A stretch of DNA of 64,000 nt from Candidatus Pseudomonas phytovorans (lineage in GTDB: Bacteria > Pseudomonadota > Gammaproteobacteria > Pseudomonadales > Pseudomonadaceae), in contig CP119325.1 of the NCBI GenBank assembly GCA_029202525.1, forward strand, positions 3,508,001-3,572,000, given 5' to 3'. Made by a program: the position numbers and the translations under genes. Below the pieces are notes generated by a model. That model searched no databases and was not told where the DNA came from. It was given only the letters and a program-made list of their open reading frames with translations. This document shows positions 49,637 to 58,620 of the stretch, in pieces. Positions within the stretch are counted from its first letter, which is position 1. Every line of letters starts with the position of its first letter.

Positions 49637-52237
49637 CTATTTCAAGAACAGCCAGTTGGACATGTAGTTGTTATCGAGCGTAATGCTGTAATACCCATCC
49701 TTGTAGGCCACCGGCAGTGCTTTTAGTTGTGCCTGTGCATCGCGGGCGAACAGTTTCAGGCCGGCGGGCGCCTTGATGGTCAAGCTGCCTTCAAGGGGTT
49801 CGACGTTGAAGGGGGTCTTGTCATCGGCCTTGGGCATGGCACGCGTGCCCAGTGACAGCAGCAGGTCCCGCGACTGGCCCAAGGGTTTGCCGTCCAGGCT
49901 CTGTACTGCGACGCTGGCGTAAGGCGTTTTGGTCTGCAACTGCACGGCACCCAGGCTGATCGAGCGGCCACCCAGCCAGCCGGTGGCGGCCTGGGTCAGT
50001 GGCGTGTCGATGGTGTAAATGCCTTGTTGCCAGTTGCGCTTGAGCTCGCCGGTGTCGGTGACCGACTCTGTGGCATCGCTGGCCAGCAGCGATTGCCCTG
50101 GGTCCTGCAACACTTGCGCTCCAGGCGGGATGGCGGCAGGTTTCAGCCAGGGTAGCTCCGGTGTGGGTGGCAGGGCGATCTGCAGTTGGCCCTTTTCCAT
50201 GGCGGTGCGCAACAGTACTGAATTGCGCGGGGTGATCTCCTGGTTGTAGAGGGTGGCGGGCGTTGGCGCGAACACATAGCGGGTAGTTGCCGGTTTCACG
50301 TCCGCACGGCGATAGAGCAGGGCGGCAGCGGGCAGGGTGGCGATCATGGCCGGGTCGTTGTAGGCGTGCCAGTTGTCCGCCGTGCGCCAGCCCGGGTTGA
50401 AACCTTGCTGGCTGTAGGCGTACTGCATCATGGCATCCCAGCCCTGGTGGCTGGCGGTGCCGGCTACATACAGCGGCAATGAGTGGCGGTCGGGCAGCGG
50501 GAAGGGCTCGGCGTTCCACTCGGTGACGGTCAGCGGTTTGCCGACCACCTGGGCGGCGGCGATCCAGTCGATCATGCCGTCGCTGGTCAACGGATTTTTC
50601 TCCAACTGGCCAATGGCGCCGTAGCTGTGGGCATCGACTACATCGCCTGCGGTCAGCGCCGGCAGTGCGCTCAAGCCGTTGCCGCCCCAGGTGCTGGTGG
50701 TGGCAATCGGCACTTTCACCCCCAGACCACGCAGGTGGGCGATCATGTCGGCGTTGAAACGCTGTTCCAGGTCGTTGAGGAACAGCTTCGACGGGCCATG
50801 CTCCCAGGCGCGCCAGGTGAGGTCGGCAGTCAAGTCATGCTGCCTGGCGAACGCCTTGGCTGCTGCCATGTAGCGCTCGCTATGGTGCGGTACATCCTTG
50901 TCCGGCAGCAGCGCGTTACCGTAGTGCTGGGTGAGGTCGTTTTCGTTGGTGATCAGCACGGCGGCGATGGCCGGGTCGTCCTTGTAGGCCAGGCCGGTGT
51001 ATTCGTTCACATGGGTCAGATACTGTTCGGCGAAGCGCTTCATTGCTTTCTGGATACTGTCGTTTACGTAGGCATAACCCTTCAGGTCAGCGCGACCTTC
51101 TTTCTCGGGTAGCTCATCGAAGTCTTCAATATTGTCGTTGGCGGTAAAGGCACGCTGCACGTGCATGTCCAGCCAGATGTAGAGGCCCTCGTCCTTGAGT
51201 GCCTTGATCCACAGGTCGAGCTTGCGCAACGACTCGGCGCTGAGCTGCCGGGTATCGCGTACCAGGGTAGCGTCGCCGAACACGTTCGGGCTAACCCACG
51301 GCGAATCGTGATGGTGCAGGCGCACCAGGTTGAAGCCCAGTGCCGACAGGCGCTTGGCCTGTTGGCGGATTTCTTCGTCGGGGCTCTTGAACAAGGAATA
51401 GGCAGACAGGTTGGTACCCCAGAAGCGCACCGGGGTGTTGTCTTCGAACATCAACTGCTCACCGACCGCCTTGACGAAGCCGCGCTTGCCAGCGGGCTTT
51501 TCCGCCGCGTTGAGGAACGACAGGTCCACCGGCGAGGTGCGCCAGTCCAGCTGGTCATCGGGCCAGCTGGCGGGGTCGGCAAGACCGAAACGCTCGGTGG
51601 GGGTGGGCCCCAGCTCGATGTCGCCGGTAACGTTGAGCACCGCCTTGATCTGTTGGCGGCCGGCATTGATCGGGTCTTTGTAGAGGAACGCCCGCAGCTC
51701 GGACGGGTTGCCGCGCTCGAAATAGACCTTGGCCAATGGCGGGTCGAAGCGCATCTCGACGCGCCGGCCCTGGTCTGCCTTGCCCCACGACCAGCCGCGG
51801 TTGTCGGGCAGCAATTGCGGGGCGCCCATGTCGCCTGCGATTTGCGCCGGGTCGAACTGGAACACCATGCCGCCGCCCATCACCCCTGCCTGGCGGCTGT
51901 GTGCGGTGAGGTCGAAGGCCCAACTCAGGGTTTGTGCCTGTTCCTTACGGATATCCGCCGTCAGGTCGAAGTCCAGCTCCTTGTTCTTGCCCTGCAACGT
52001 GTACTGGTAAGGGCCATTGACCTTGAACTGGGTATAAAAGCCGGTCCAGCTCCAGTTACCCGCCCAGAAGTCGAACTTGGCTTTCATCACCGGCCCGCCG
52101 CCGATTGTCACCATAGGCAGGCCATTCTGCTCATCGACACTGGCCTGCCACTGCGAAGCCCAGCCGGCTAATGGCAGCAACGCCAGGCCAGCCATGGCCG
52201 AAGCCTGCACAAGGTGACGCAGGGTGAGCACGTTCAT
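49637..52237 (-). CDS. Secreted glycoside-hydrolase-like protein (TIM-barrel clan A)
   Basis: An 866-residue protein with a signal peptide (MNVLTLRHLVQASAMAGLAL, ending GWAS). An N-terminal beta-sandwich of about 230 residues precedes a (beta/alpha)8 domain at about 250-620, in which Glu432 (ITNENDLTQ, after strand 4) and Glu573 (TVTEWNAEPF, strand 7) occupy the acid/base and nucleophile positions of clan GH-A (GH5/GH39-like). A C-terminal beta domain ends at NYMSNWLFLK. It likely trims or releases the polysaccharide. Five bases separate it from the polymerase gene upstream, so they share a transcript. Confidence 0.75.
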   Translation of the reverse strand: MNVLTLRHLVQASAMAGLALLPLAGWASQWQASVDEQNGLPMVTIGGGPVMKAKFDFWAGNWSWTGFYTQFKVNGPYQYTLQGKNKELDFDLTADIRKEQAQTLSWAFDLTAHSRQAGVMGGGMVFQFDPAQIAGDMGAPQLLPDNRGWSWGKADQGRRVEMRFDPPLAKVYFERGNPSELRAFLYKDPINAGRQQIKAVLNVTGDIELGPTPTERFGLADPASWPDDQLDWRTSPVDLSFLNAAEKPAGKRGFVKAVGEQLMFEDNTPVRFWGTNLSAYSLFKSPDEEIRQQAKRLSALGFNLVRLHHHDSPWVSPNVFGDATLVRDTRQLSAESLRKLDLWIKALKDEGLYIWLDMHVQRAFTANDNIEDFDELPEKEGRADLKGYAYVNDSIQKAMKRFAEQYLTHVNEYTGLAYKDDPAIAAVLITNENDLTQHYGNALLPDKDVPHHSERYMAAAKAFARQHDLTADLTWRAWEHGPSKLFLNDLEQRFNADMIAHLRGLGVKVPIATTSTWGGNGLSALPALTAGDVVDAHSYGAIGQLEKNPLTSDGMIDWIAAAQVVGKPLTVTEWNAEPFPLPDRHSLPLYVAGTASHQGWDAMMQYAYSQQGFNPGWRTADNWHAYNDPAMIATLPAAALLYRRADVKPATTRYVFAPTPATLYNQEITPRNSVLLRTAMEKGQLQIALPPTPELPWLKPAAIPPGAQVLQDPGQSLLASDATESVTDTGELKRNWQQGIYTIDTPLTQAATGWLGGRSISLGAVQLQTKTPYASVAVQSLDGKPLGQSRDLLLSLGTRAMPKADDKTPFNVEPLEGSLTIKAPAGLKLFARDAQAQLKALPVAYKDGYYSITLDNNYMSNWLFLK

Positions 52238-52242
52238 TGACT

Positions 52243-53769
52243 TTACCTGGGTTGAAGGCCGCTGTCGGCCAGCTCGGTGGCCGGGTTGTCGTCAAGCCGG
52301 CGAACCATCTGGATGTAGGCAACGCCAAGGCCTGCGATTGACCAGTACACCACCGGGATGAAGGTGATGCTGCTGACGGTGAAGATGATCACCAGAATGC
52401 CGATCAGTGTTGCCAGCAACACCCGCCCAAGCTGCCGTCGCTCGTCGTCCTTGTCGGTGAAGCTGCGCATGGCTTTGCGGATACCCAACAGCACCACGGC
52501 GAAAAACGCCACGAACAGGCCAAGCCCGACCAGCCCGACCCGCAGTGCGAGGTTGATGTAGGTGTTGACGATATCGATGATGCCTTCGCCCTGGATCATC
52601 GACTGCATTTCCGGGGTATTGCGGAAGTCGAACGAGCCGAACAGGGGATTCTGCTGAATGACGATCCACGAGTTGTCCATCAGCCGCTCGCGGTAGGTGA
52701 TGTTTTCTTTCTCCAGGTTGCCAATGAATGGCAGCAGGTCCAGCACCTTTTCGCCGCCAGGCACGATAGTCAGCAAGGGTAGGGCGAGCATCCCGGCAGC
52801 CGCCAGCAGCGTCAGGCGCTTGACGGCGCCTTTGCCCAGGGCGATGAACACTACCACGATGACCACGACGCCGATCCACGGGCCACGGGACAAGGGCGCG
52901 AACAGCCCGGCGGCCAGCAGCAGGCCGCCCATCGCCCGCTGCAGGGGCCGGCGAACATAACCCTGAACGAACAGGAACAGGCCAATGGCCACGCTCATCA
53001 CATAGCCCAGGGCAATGGCCTGCCCGGTGGTGGCGCTGGCACGCAGCGCGCCGCCACGGCTCAGGTAGCCCGACATGCTCCACGGCACCCCCATGGCGTC
53101 TACCAGGGCACTGTAAAGCAGCCAGTGGCGCACATATTCGGCTACGGCGATCAAGGCCAGCACGAAGGAGGCGAGCACGAACGCCAGCAGGGTGTCCTTG
53201 AAGTCGCTGATCTGGCGCAGGCCACGGCTGGCGACGTAATACGGCAGGAATACGTCGACATACAGGTACAGCGCCTGGCGCAGCGTGTCGGTGAGGGTGG
53301 TTTCGCGCAGGTACAGCACGCTCATCAGCAGCAGGCCGGCTGCCAGCAGTTTGTCGGCCCAGGTGCGGCCGAAGCGCAGCGTGTCGGGTTGCCGGCGCAG
53401 CTCCAGCGCCGCGGGTAACAGTACGCACAGGGTCAGCAGGCGGATGTGGTTGAGGTCGACCAGGTAGTTGACCACGCCAAACCCGGGCACCTGTACCGAC
53501 GCCGGCGGGATCAGGAACAGCAGCATGTAGAACAGCGCCATGGGGTTATGCTCGCGGCGCCCGGTAATGAACAGGATCACAGCGCCCGCGCCCAGGTACA
53601 GCCAGAAGCTGTGCGAGACGAAGGCCAGCACGGTGAGCAGGAACCACAAATTGCGCCGGCGCTTGAAGTCGCCCAGCGGGATCAGGTCGGTGGCAGGCCG
53701 CCGTGCCAGCAGAAACACCACGCTTGCCAGAAACAGGATGACGATCAACGCACGAAAATGTTCAGGCAT
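52243..53769 (-). CDS. O-antigen polymerase/ligase-like membrane protein (Wzy_C family)
   Basis: A 508-residue integral membrane protein with about 12 spans and a large periplasmic loop near 330-400 (GGEKVLDLLPFIGNLEKENI, NPLFGSFDFRNTPEMQSMIQ), typical of Wzy/WaaL. It contains RGPWIGVVVIVVVFIALG. It resembles the exosortase-associated O-glycosylation ligase-like group of polysaccharide loci. It should polymerise flipped repeat units in the periplasm. It is transcribed divergently from the flippase gene across a 95-base gap. Confidence 0.85.
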   Translation of the reverse strand: MPEHFRALIVILFLASVVFLLARRPATDLIPLGDFKRRRNLWFLLTVLAFVSHSFWLYLGAGAVILFITGRREHNPMALFYMLLFLIPPASVQVPGFGVVNYLVDLNHIRLLTLCVLLPAALELRRQPDTLRFGRTWADKLLAAGLLLMSVLYLRETTLTDTLRQALYLYVDVFLPYYVASRGLRQISDFKDTLLAFVLASFVLALIAVAEYVRHWLLYSALVDAMGVPWSMSGYLSRGGALRASATTGQAIALGYVMSVAIGLFLFVQGYVRRPLQRAMGGLLLAAGLFAPLSRGPWIGVVVIVVVFIALGKGAVKRLTLLAAAGMLALPLLTIVPGGEKVLDLLPFIGNLEKENITYRERLMDNSWIVIQQNPLFGSFDFRNTPEMQSMIQGEGIIDIVNTYINLALRVGLVGLGLFVAFFAVVLLGIRKAMRSFTDKDDERRQLGRVLLATLIGILVIIFTVSSITFIPVVYWSIAGLGVAYIQMVRRLDDNPATELADSGLQPR

Positions 53770-53813
53770 CAGCTATGTACACCTTTCCCTTGGTGGGCAA
53801 CGGCTAGCATCGT

Positions 53814-53843
53814 GGCTAATTGAAACTATAGTGACTTTTAGCC
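53814..53843. promoter_or_regulatory. Inverted repeat GGCTAA-N18-TTAGCC with TATAGT inside
   Basis: In the divergent gap between the polymerase and flippase genes, six-base arms at 53814-53819 and 53838-53843 flank CTATAGT (53826-53832), a good -10 element for plus-strand transcription, 33 bases before the flippase ATG. No matching -35 was found, so RpoS or an activator may be used. Confidence 0.4.
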
Positions 53844-53864
53844 AATCAGTCAGAGATTGAAGTC

Positions 53865-55241
53865 ATGCCGTCGATTGATGTGTCAGCCTCCGCAAGCCTG
53901 CGCCAGCGGGCCATGAGGGCCGGGTCGTGGAACCTGGTATCGCAGGTGGCATCACAGGTCATGCGCCTTGGCGGCAACCTGATCATGGCCCGTTTGCTGT
54001 TACCGGAAATGTTCGGGGTGATGGTCATCGCCACCACCGTTTCGGTACTCCTGCATTTGCTGTCAGACGTCGGGCTGCGGCAGAACATCATCCAGAGCCA
54101 CCGGGGTGACGACCCGGACTTTCTCAATACCGCATGGACCGTGCAGATCATCCGCGGCTTCCTGCTGTTCGGCCTGACCTTGCTGCTGGCCCTCGGTGCA
54201 TGGCTGGCCCAAGTGGCCGAACTGTGGCCGGCAGACTCCACCTATGCCGCTCCTGTATTACCGATGGTGCTGGCGGTGACCGGGCTGTCGGCGGTGATCT
54301 GGGGTTTCCAGTCCACCAAGATAGATGTGGCTGTACGAACTTTCCAACAGAAGCGCGTGGTGCTGGTGGACCTTGCGTCGCAAGTGGCCGGCCTGGTGGT
54401 GATGCTGGTGCTCGGTTTGCTCACTCACTCGATCTGGGCGCTGGTGATCGCCGGTGTGGTTTCGGCCGTGGCGTGGACCGTGTTGGGCCATACCGCCCTT
54501 GAAGGGCCGAATAACCATCTGCGCTGGGACCGCACGGCGCTGACTGAACTGATTGTGTTCGGCCGCTGGATCCTGTTGTCGTCGATGGTGGGTGTGCTGG
54601 CCATGTACGGTGACCGTATCCTGTTTGGCGCCAGCATGTCGGCGGCGCAGCTGGGCGTGTACTCGATTGCCGTGCTGATCCTTGGCGCGGTGCAGACGGC
54701 ACTGATGAAAATCGTCGGGGCCGTGGCGCTGCCCGCCTTCAGCGAAGCAGCCCGTGCCGACGACAAGGAGCGCCTTAAGGCGCTTTATCATCGCTTCCGT
54801 TTGCTGGTCGACCTGCTGGTGTTGTTCATCTGCGGCGGTTTTTTGACCGCCAGCCCTCTGCTGATCGGCTGGATGTACGACGAACGTTACAGTGAAGCTG
54901 GCCCGATGCTGGCAATTCTTTCGCTGTCGTTCCTCACATTGCGCTATACATTGGCACATCAGGTGTGGATTGCCCTGGGGCTGACCAAGTACCAGGCCAT
55001 GGACAACATTATCCGCCTGGTCTCGCTGTGGGCGTTGCTACCGCTGTTGCAGGCGATGGGCGGCGTTGATTGGGCGATCTGGGGGGTTGCCCTGCATACC
55101 GTGCCGACGCTGGTGCTGATCGTGTACGTCAATTGCAAGCTGGATATCTTCAGCCTCAAGCGTGAGCTGGTGGTATTGCCGATGTTGGCGGTCGGGGCGC
55201 TGTGCGGGGCATTGCTGACAAGCTTTTTCAACTGGCTGTGA
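53865..55241 (+). CDS. Polysaccharide repeat-unit flippase (Wzx/MOP superfamily)
   Basis: A 458-residue protein with about 12 membrane segments that starts MPSIDVSASASLRQRAMRAG. MOP-family traits are RLGGNLIMARLLLPEMFGVM and GDRILFGASMSAAQLGVYSI. It should flip the lipid-linked repeat unit to the periplasm, where the Wzy-like polymerase acts. It is the first gene of the long plus-strand assembly operon that runs to the window end. Confidence 0.92.
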   Translation: MPSIDVSASASLRQRAMRAGSWNLVSQVASQVMRLGGNLIMARLLLPEMFGVMVIATTVSVLLHLLSDVGLRQNIIQSHRGDDPDFLNTAWTVQIIRGFLLFGLTLLLALGAWLAQVAELWPADSTYAAPVLPMVLAVTGLSAVIWGFQSTKIDVAVRTFQQKRVVLVDLASQVAGLVVMLVLGLLTHSIWALVIAGVVSAVAWTVLGHTALEGPNNHLRWDRTALTELIVFGRWILLSSMVGVLAMYGDRILFGASMSAAQLGVYSIAVLILGAVQTALMKIVGAVALPAFSEAARADDKERLKALYHRFRLLVDLLVLFICGGFLTASPLLIGWMYDERYSEAGPMLAILSLSFLTLRYTLAHQVWIALGLTKYQAMDNIIRLVSLWALLPLLQAMGGVDWAIWGVALHTVPTLVLIVYVNCKLDIFSLKRELVVLPMLAVGALCGALLTSFFNWL

Positions 55242-55285
55242 CAGGCCGGCTGAGTGAAACATTTACGGGGACAGGGCACGGAATC

Positions 55286-55480
55286 ATGGGGAAGCTCACT
55301 TTTTGTTCTGGGCAGTTGGGGCGTAGAGGCTTTCTCCAGAGTTGTGTCTTGCTGGGCGTGGGTAGCGCGGTGTTCAGCGCTGCCACGGCTATTGCGGGCA
55401 AGCCTGCCGAAAAGACCGGGTACGTGGTGATCAACGGCTGGGTATTGCCGTCCCGCTACTTTCGGAACGAGCACGCATGA
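55286..55480 (+). CDS. Small Tat-signal protein preceding a GMC oxidase
   Basis: A 64-residue protein starting MGKLTFCSGQLGRRGFLQSC. GRRGFLQ at 12-18 is a twin-arginine motif, followed by a hydrophobic segment (VLLGVGSAVFSAATAIAG). Cleavage would leave only about 27 residues containing TGYVVINGWVLPSRYF. Its stop overlaps the GMC oxidase ATG by four bases. It matches the idea of a tiny Tat-targeting partner that carries its large subunit to the periplasm, as the longer small subunits do for gluconate and fructose dehydrogenases. No domain is recognised in the mature part. Confidence 0.75.
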   Translation: MGKLTFCSGQLGRRGFLQSCVLLGVGSAVFSAATAIAGKPAEKTGYVVINGWVLPSRYFRNEHA

Positions 55481-56943
55481 TCAAGGATTATCAGCAGCAC
55501 CAAACCCTTCGTGACCACTATGATTTCTGCATCATTGGTGCAGGGCCGGCCGGGATTACCCTTGGCCTGCGACTGGCCGCTGCCGGCTGGAGCGTATTGC
55601 TCGCCGAAGGCGGGGGGCGTGAGTACTCGCCGCACTCGCAAGGCCTGTATGCCTGTGCTTCTACCGGCCTGGAGCTATATGCCGAGGAAACCCGCCTGCG
55701 TTATCTGGGGGGCACCTCGAACCACTGGGCAGGCCGCTGCCGGCCCTTTACCCCTTCCGATTTCACCATCGCTCCCCCGGGAGACCTGCCGGGTTGGCCG
55801 ATCCCTTACTCGGAGATCGAAGGCTACCTGCCGGCCGCCATGGACATCGTCGACTTGCCGCCCGGGTCGGACTTTCATGCGATGAACACCGGCCTCAACG
55901 GCGGTGATTTCGAGCCTGACCGCTTCCTGCTCAGCACGCCCACGCGATTTGCCCAGAAATACGCCACCGCCCTGGAGCAGACCAAAGGCCTGGACGTATT
56001 CATCAACTGCAACTGCGTGGACCTGGAGTTCGACAAGAGGTCCGGGCACCTCACTGCGGTGGTGTTGTCTGACTATGAGCGTAATCGCCAGCGCCTGGTT
56101 GCCCGGCAATTCATTCTGGCCACGGGCGCAATCGAGAATGCCCGGCAACTGCTCAACAGCGAGTCATTGCAAGCGGCGGGGCTTGTGAGCAAGGACGGCC
56201 TGACTGGCGGATGTTTCATGGAGCACCTGAACATCGACCTGGGCACGTTCATCCTCAAGTCAGGGCAGGATCCGGAGCCACGCCAGTACTACACGACCGA
56301 TGCGTTCGTCGACGAGTACAAGGCGGGTAAAGGCAACGTCACCGCCGCCTTGCTGGCCGACGTGCAAACCTATGGGCGCACTGCCGAGGTAAAGCATTTT
56401 CTCGAAAACCTGGCCTGTGACTGGGGCTTTGCCAGCAAGGTGGCGTTCGTGGCCAAGTTCAGTTGCCCCGGTGACGGCGTGATCAGCACCATGATCGAGC
56501 AATTCCCCAACCTGCACAGCCGTATTTCGCTGCTGGGCGAGAAGGACGCGCTGGGCGTGGCCAAGGTCAATGTCAACTGGGCGCTGACCGCCGATGACCG
56601 GCACACCATCAAGTGCATTGGCAGCGAGCTGGCCAAGCAGTTCGCTGACATGGACCTGGGGTTCATCAAGCTGAACGACTTTGTCTACGACACTTCGATC
56701 CCACTGAAGATGGCACCGCACGCCCACCACATGGGCACCACACGCATGGCTGCTTCGCCGCAGTTCGGCGTTGTCGATGCCAACTGCAAGGTGTTCGGTA
56801 CCGAAAACCTGTATGTCGCCGGCAGCAGTATCTTCGCCAAAGGCGGCGCCTCCAACCCGACCATGCCGCTGTTGCAGTTTGCCGTGCGGCTGGCCGACCA
56901 CCTCGATACCAAGATGAGAGCGGCCAGCGGCGCCGCTGCGTGA
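55477..56943 (+). CDS. GMC (glucose-methanol-choline) oxidoreductase in the polysaccharide locus
   Basis: A 488-residue FAD enzyme without its own signal peptide. The dinucleotide fold is DFCIIGAGPAGITLGLRLAA at about 12-31, LGGTSNHWAGRCRPF is the flavin loop, and the C-terminal catalytic block reads HAHHMGTTRMAASPQFGVVD and NPTMPLLQFAVRLADHL. It resembles sugar/alcohol-oxidising members of the family (pyranose oxidase-like) and should oxidise a sugar hydroxyl. Being coupled to the small Tat protein suggests periplasmic action on the polymer, its precursor or a secreted sugar. Confidence 0.85.
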   Translation: MIKDYQQHQTLRDHYDFCIIGAGPAGITLGLRLAAAGWSVLLAEGGGREYSPHSQGLYACASTGLELYAEETRLRYLGGTSNHWAGRCRPFTPSDFTIAPPGDLPGWPIPYSEIEGYLPAAMDIVDLPPGSDFHAMNTGLNGGDFEPDRFLLSTPTRFAQKYATALEQTKGLDVFINCNCVDLEFDKRSGHLTAVVLSDYERNRQRLVARQFILATGAIENARQLLNSESLQAAGLVSKDGLTGGCFMEHLNIDLGTFILKSGQDPEPRQYYTTDAFVDEYKAGKGNVTAALLADVQTYGRTAEVKHFLENLACDWGFASKVAFVAKFSCPGDGVISTMIEQFPNLHSRISLLGEKDALGVAKVNVNWALTADDRHTIKCIGSELAKQFADMDLGFIKLNDFVYDTSIPLKMAPHAHHMGTTRMAASPQFGVVDANCKVFGTENLYVAGSSIFAKGGASNPTMPLLQFAVRLADHLDTKMRAASGAAA

Positions 56944-56955
56944 TGCAGGTTGTAC

Positions 56956-57663
56956 ATGGAGAGTGCGCTGCGGTCAGCACCTAAAAGAACGAGACCGGAA
57001 CGCCTCAGGACACTTAAGATTGTTCAGATCGCGAGGCCAGGGAGTATGAAGGGATGGATACGCAAGGCAGTGGCGCACTATGCCCATGCAACAGGGCGGT
57101 GGGGCACCTTCTACAGGAGGTTCTGCAAGCCTTCAGGGCTTGAATGGGGCGCCTACCTCGCCCGTTGGGGTAATTTTCACTCGGTCGGCAGCAACTTTTT
57201 CGTCAATACAGGCTGCAAGTTTCTCGACCCCTCGCTGGTACGCATCGGTAACAGCGTAGGCTTGTCTGACTGCACGCTGATTGGTCATGACGGGGTGGTA
57301 CTGCTGATCGAGCACCGCTTCGGCAAGCACCTTGATTCGGTCGGTTTTATCGATATCAAGGACAACTGCTTCATCGGCCATGGTGCGATCGTGATGCCCC
57401 GGGTGACCATCGGGCCTGAATCCATCGTGGCTGCAGGTGCAGTGGTGACCAAGGACGTGCCCCCCGGCACTGTCTATGGTGGTAACCCGGCCGTGTTCAT
57501 CTGTACCACCGAACAGCTGATCCAGCGGGTCGAGGCACGTTGTGAATCCTACCCATGGATCGACCTGGTCAAGCAGCGCAATGGCGCCTACGACCCGGAA
57601 GTGGAACCGCAGCTGATGGCGCAAAGGCGCCAATACTTCTTCGGGGACAGCAAAAATGGCTAG
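56956..57663 (+). CDS. Hexapeptide-repeat acyltransferase
   Basis: A 235-residue left-handed beta-helix transferase. Residues about 85-180 hold hexapeptide repeats (LVRIGNSVGLSDCTLIGHDG, FIGHGAIVMPRVTIGPESIV, VAAGAVVTKDVPPGTVYGGN). It probably acetylates a sugar of the repeat unit. The N-terminus is uncertain: ATG 56956 (or TTG 56950) gives a basic 32-residue lead, while ATG 57046 (MKGWIRKAVAHYAH) has a ribosome-like GGGAG too close to it. The end overlaps the next gene by eight bases. Confidence 0.85.
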   Translation: MESALRSAPKRTRPERLRTLKIVQIARPGSMKGWIRKAVAHYAHATGRWGTFYRRFCKPSGLEWGAYLARWGNFHSVGSNFFVNTGCKFLDPSLVRIGNSVGLSDCTLIGHDGVVLLIEHRFGKHLDSVGFIDIKDNCFIGHGAIVMPRVTIGPESIVAAGAVVTKDVPPGTVYGGNPAVFICTTEQLIQRVEARCESYPWIDLVKQRNGAYDPEVEPQLMAQRRQYFFGDSKNG

Positions 57664-58612
57664 CAAACCGGTGGATGTCATGGTGGTCAACTTCAATACC
57701 GCCGGGCTGCTGCAGCCGATGTTCGATGCGCTGCGCCGGGCCGACAGCGAGCGGCTGGCCAGCTATCTGGTGGTGGACAACGCCTCGCGCGATGATTCGG
57801 TGCAGCGCATGGCGCAGGTGTGCCCCGAAGCACTGCTGCTGAGCAATAAACAAAACGTGGGTTTTGGCCGGGCCAACAACCAGTTGCTGGCGCACCTCAA
57901 GGGCAAGTACGCCTTGCTGCTCAATACCGATGCCTTCGTTGCCGTCGACTCCCTGCAAAAAACCCTCGACTACATGGACGCGCACCCGGAGTGCGGCGTG
58001 CTGGGGGTGCGCCTGGAGGGCCGCGACGGCGATCTGCAGCCCAGCTGCCGCTACTTCCCTACGCCGCTCAATGTCTTCGTCGGGCGTACCGGGTTGGGGC
58101 GGTTCTTCCCGGGGTTGAAGATGGTCGATGAAATGACCTGGGACCACGCCTCGGTGCGCGAGTGCGACTGGTTGCCGGGTTGCTTCTACCTGGTTCGCCG
58201 CGAAGTACTCGACAAGGTTGGCCTGTTTGACCCGCGCTACTTCCTTTATTACGAAGAGGTGGACCACTGCAAGCGGGTGAAGGAGGCGGGGTGGAAAGTG
58301 GTGTACTACCCGCATACCACGGTCGTGCACATCGGTGGTGAAAGCTCCAAGTCTGTGGCGGAGCTGGAGGCGGCCAGCCGGCAGATATCGTCCTACCAGA
58401 TTGAAAGCGAGCTGTTGTATTTCCGCAAACACCACGGAGCAGCGGGGCTTGCCCTGCACATGCTGCTGGTCACCCTGGGGGACATGGTGCTGGCACTCAA
58501 GGCGCTGTTGAAGCGACGCGGCTGGGGCGCGATTAACGCCTGCTGGCGTCATTGCCGGGCGACCTGGTCTCTGTTGTTCAAGACCCGCTACGCCAGCCAA
58601 CCGACAAGGTAG
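57656..58612 (+). CDS. Family 2 glycosyltransferase, rhamnosyltransferase-like
   Basis: A 318-residue GT-A fold enzyme. It starts MASKPVDVMVVNFNTAGLLQ; the nucleotide-sugar region has LLLNTDAFVAVDSLQKTLDY (DxD-type) and the acceptor side is WLPGCFYLVRREVLDKVGLF followed by DPRYFLYYEEVDHC with the EEVD base motif. It lacks N-terminal spans, so it is a cytoplasmic or peripheral enzyme. It adds one sugar in repeat-unit assembly. It overlaps the upstream transferase. Confidence 0.92.
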   Translation: MASKPVDVMVVNFNTAGLLQPMFDALRRADSERLASYLVVDNASRDDSVQRMAQVCPEALLLSNKQNVGFGRANNQLLAHLKGKYALLLNTDAFVAVDSLQKTLDYMDAHPECGVLGVRLEGRDGDLQPSCRYFPTPLNVFVGRTGLGRFFPGLKMVDEMTWDHASVRECDWLPGCFYLVRREVLDKVGLFDPRYFLYYEEVDHCKRVKEAGWKVVYYPHTTVVHIGGESSKSVAELEAASRQISSYQIESELLYFRKHHGAAGLALHMLLVTLGDMVLALKALLKRRGWGAINACWRHCRATWSLLFKTRYASQPTR

Positions 58613-58620
58613 GTAGAGCC

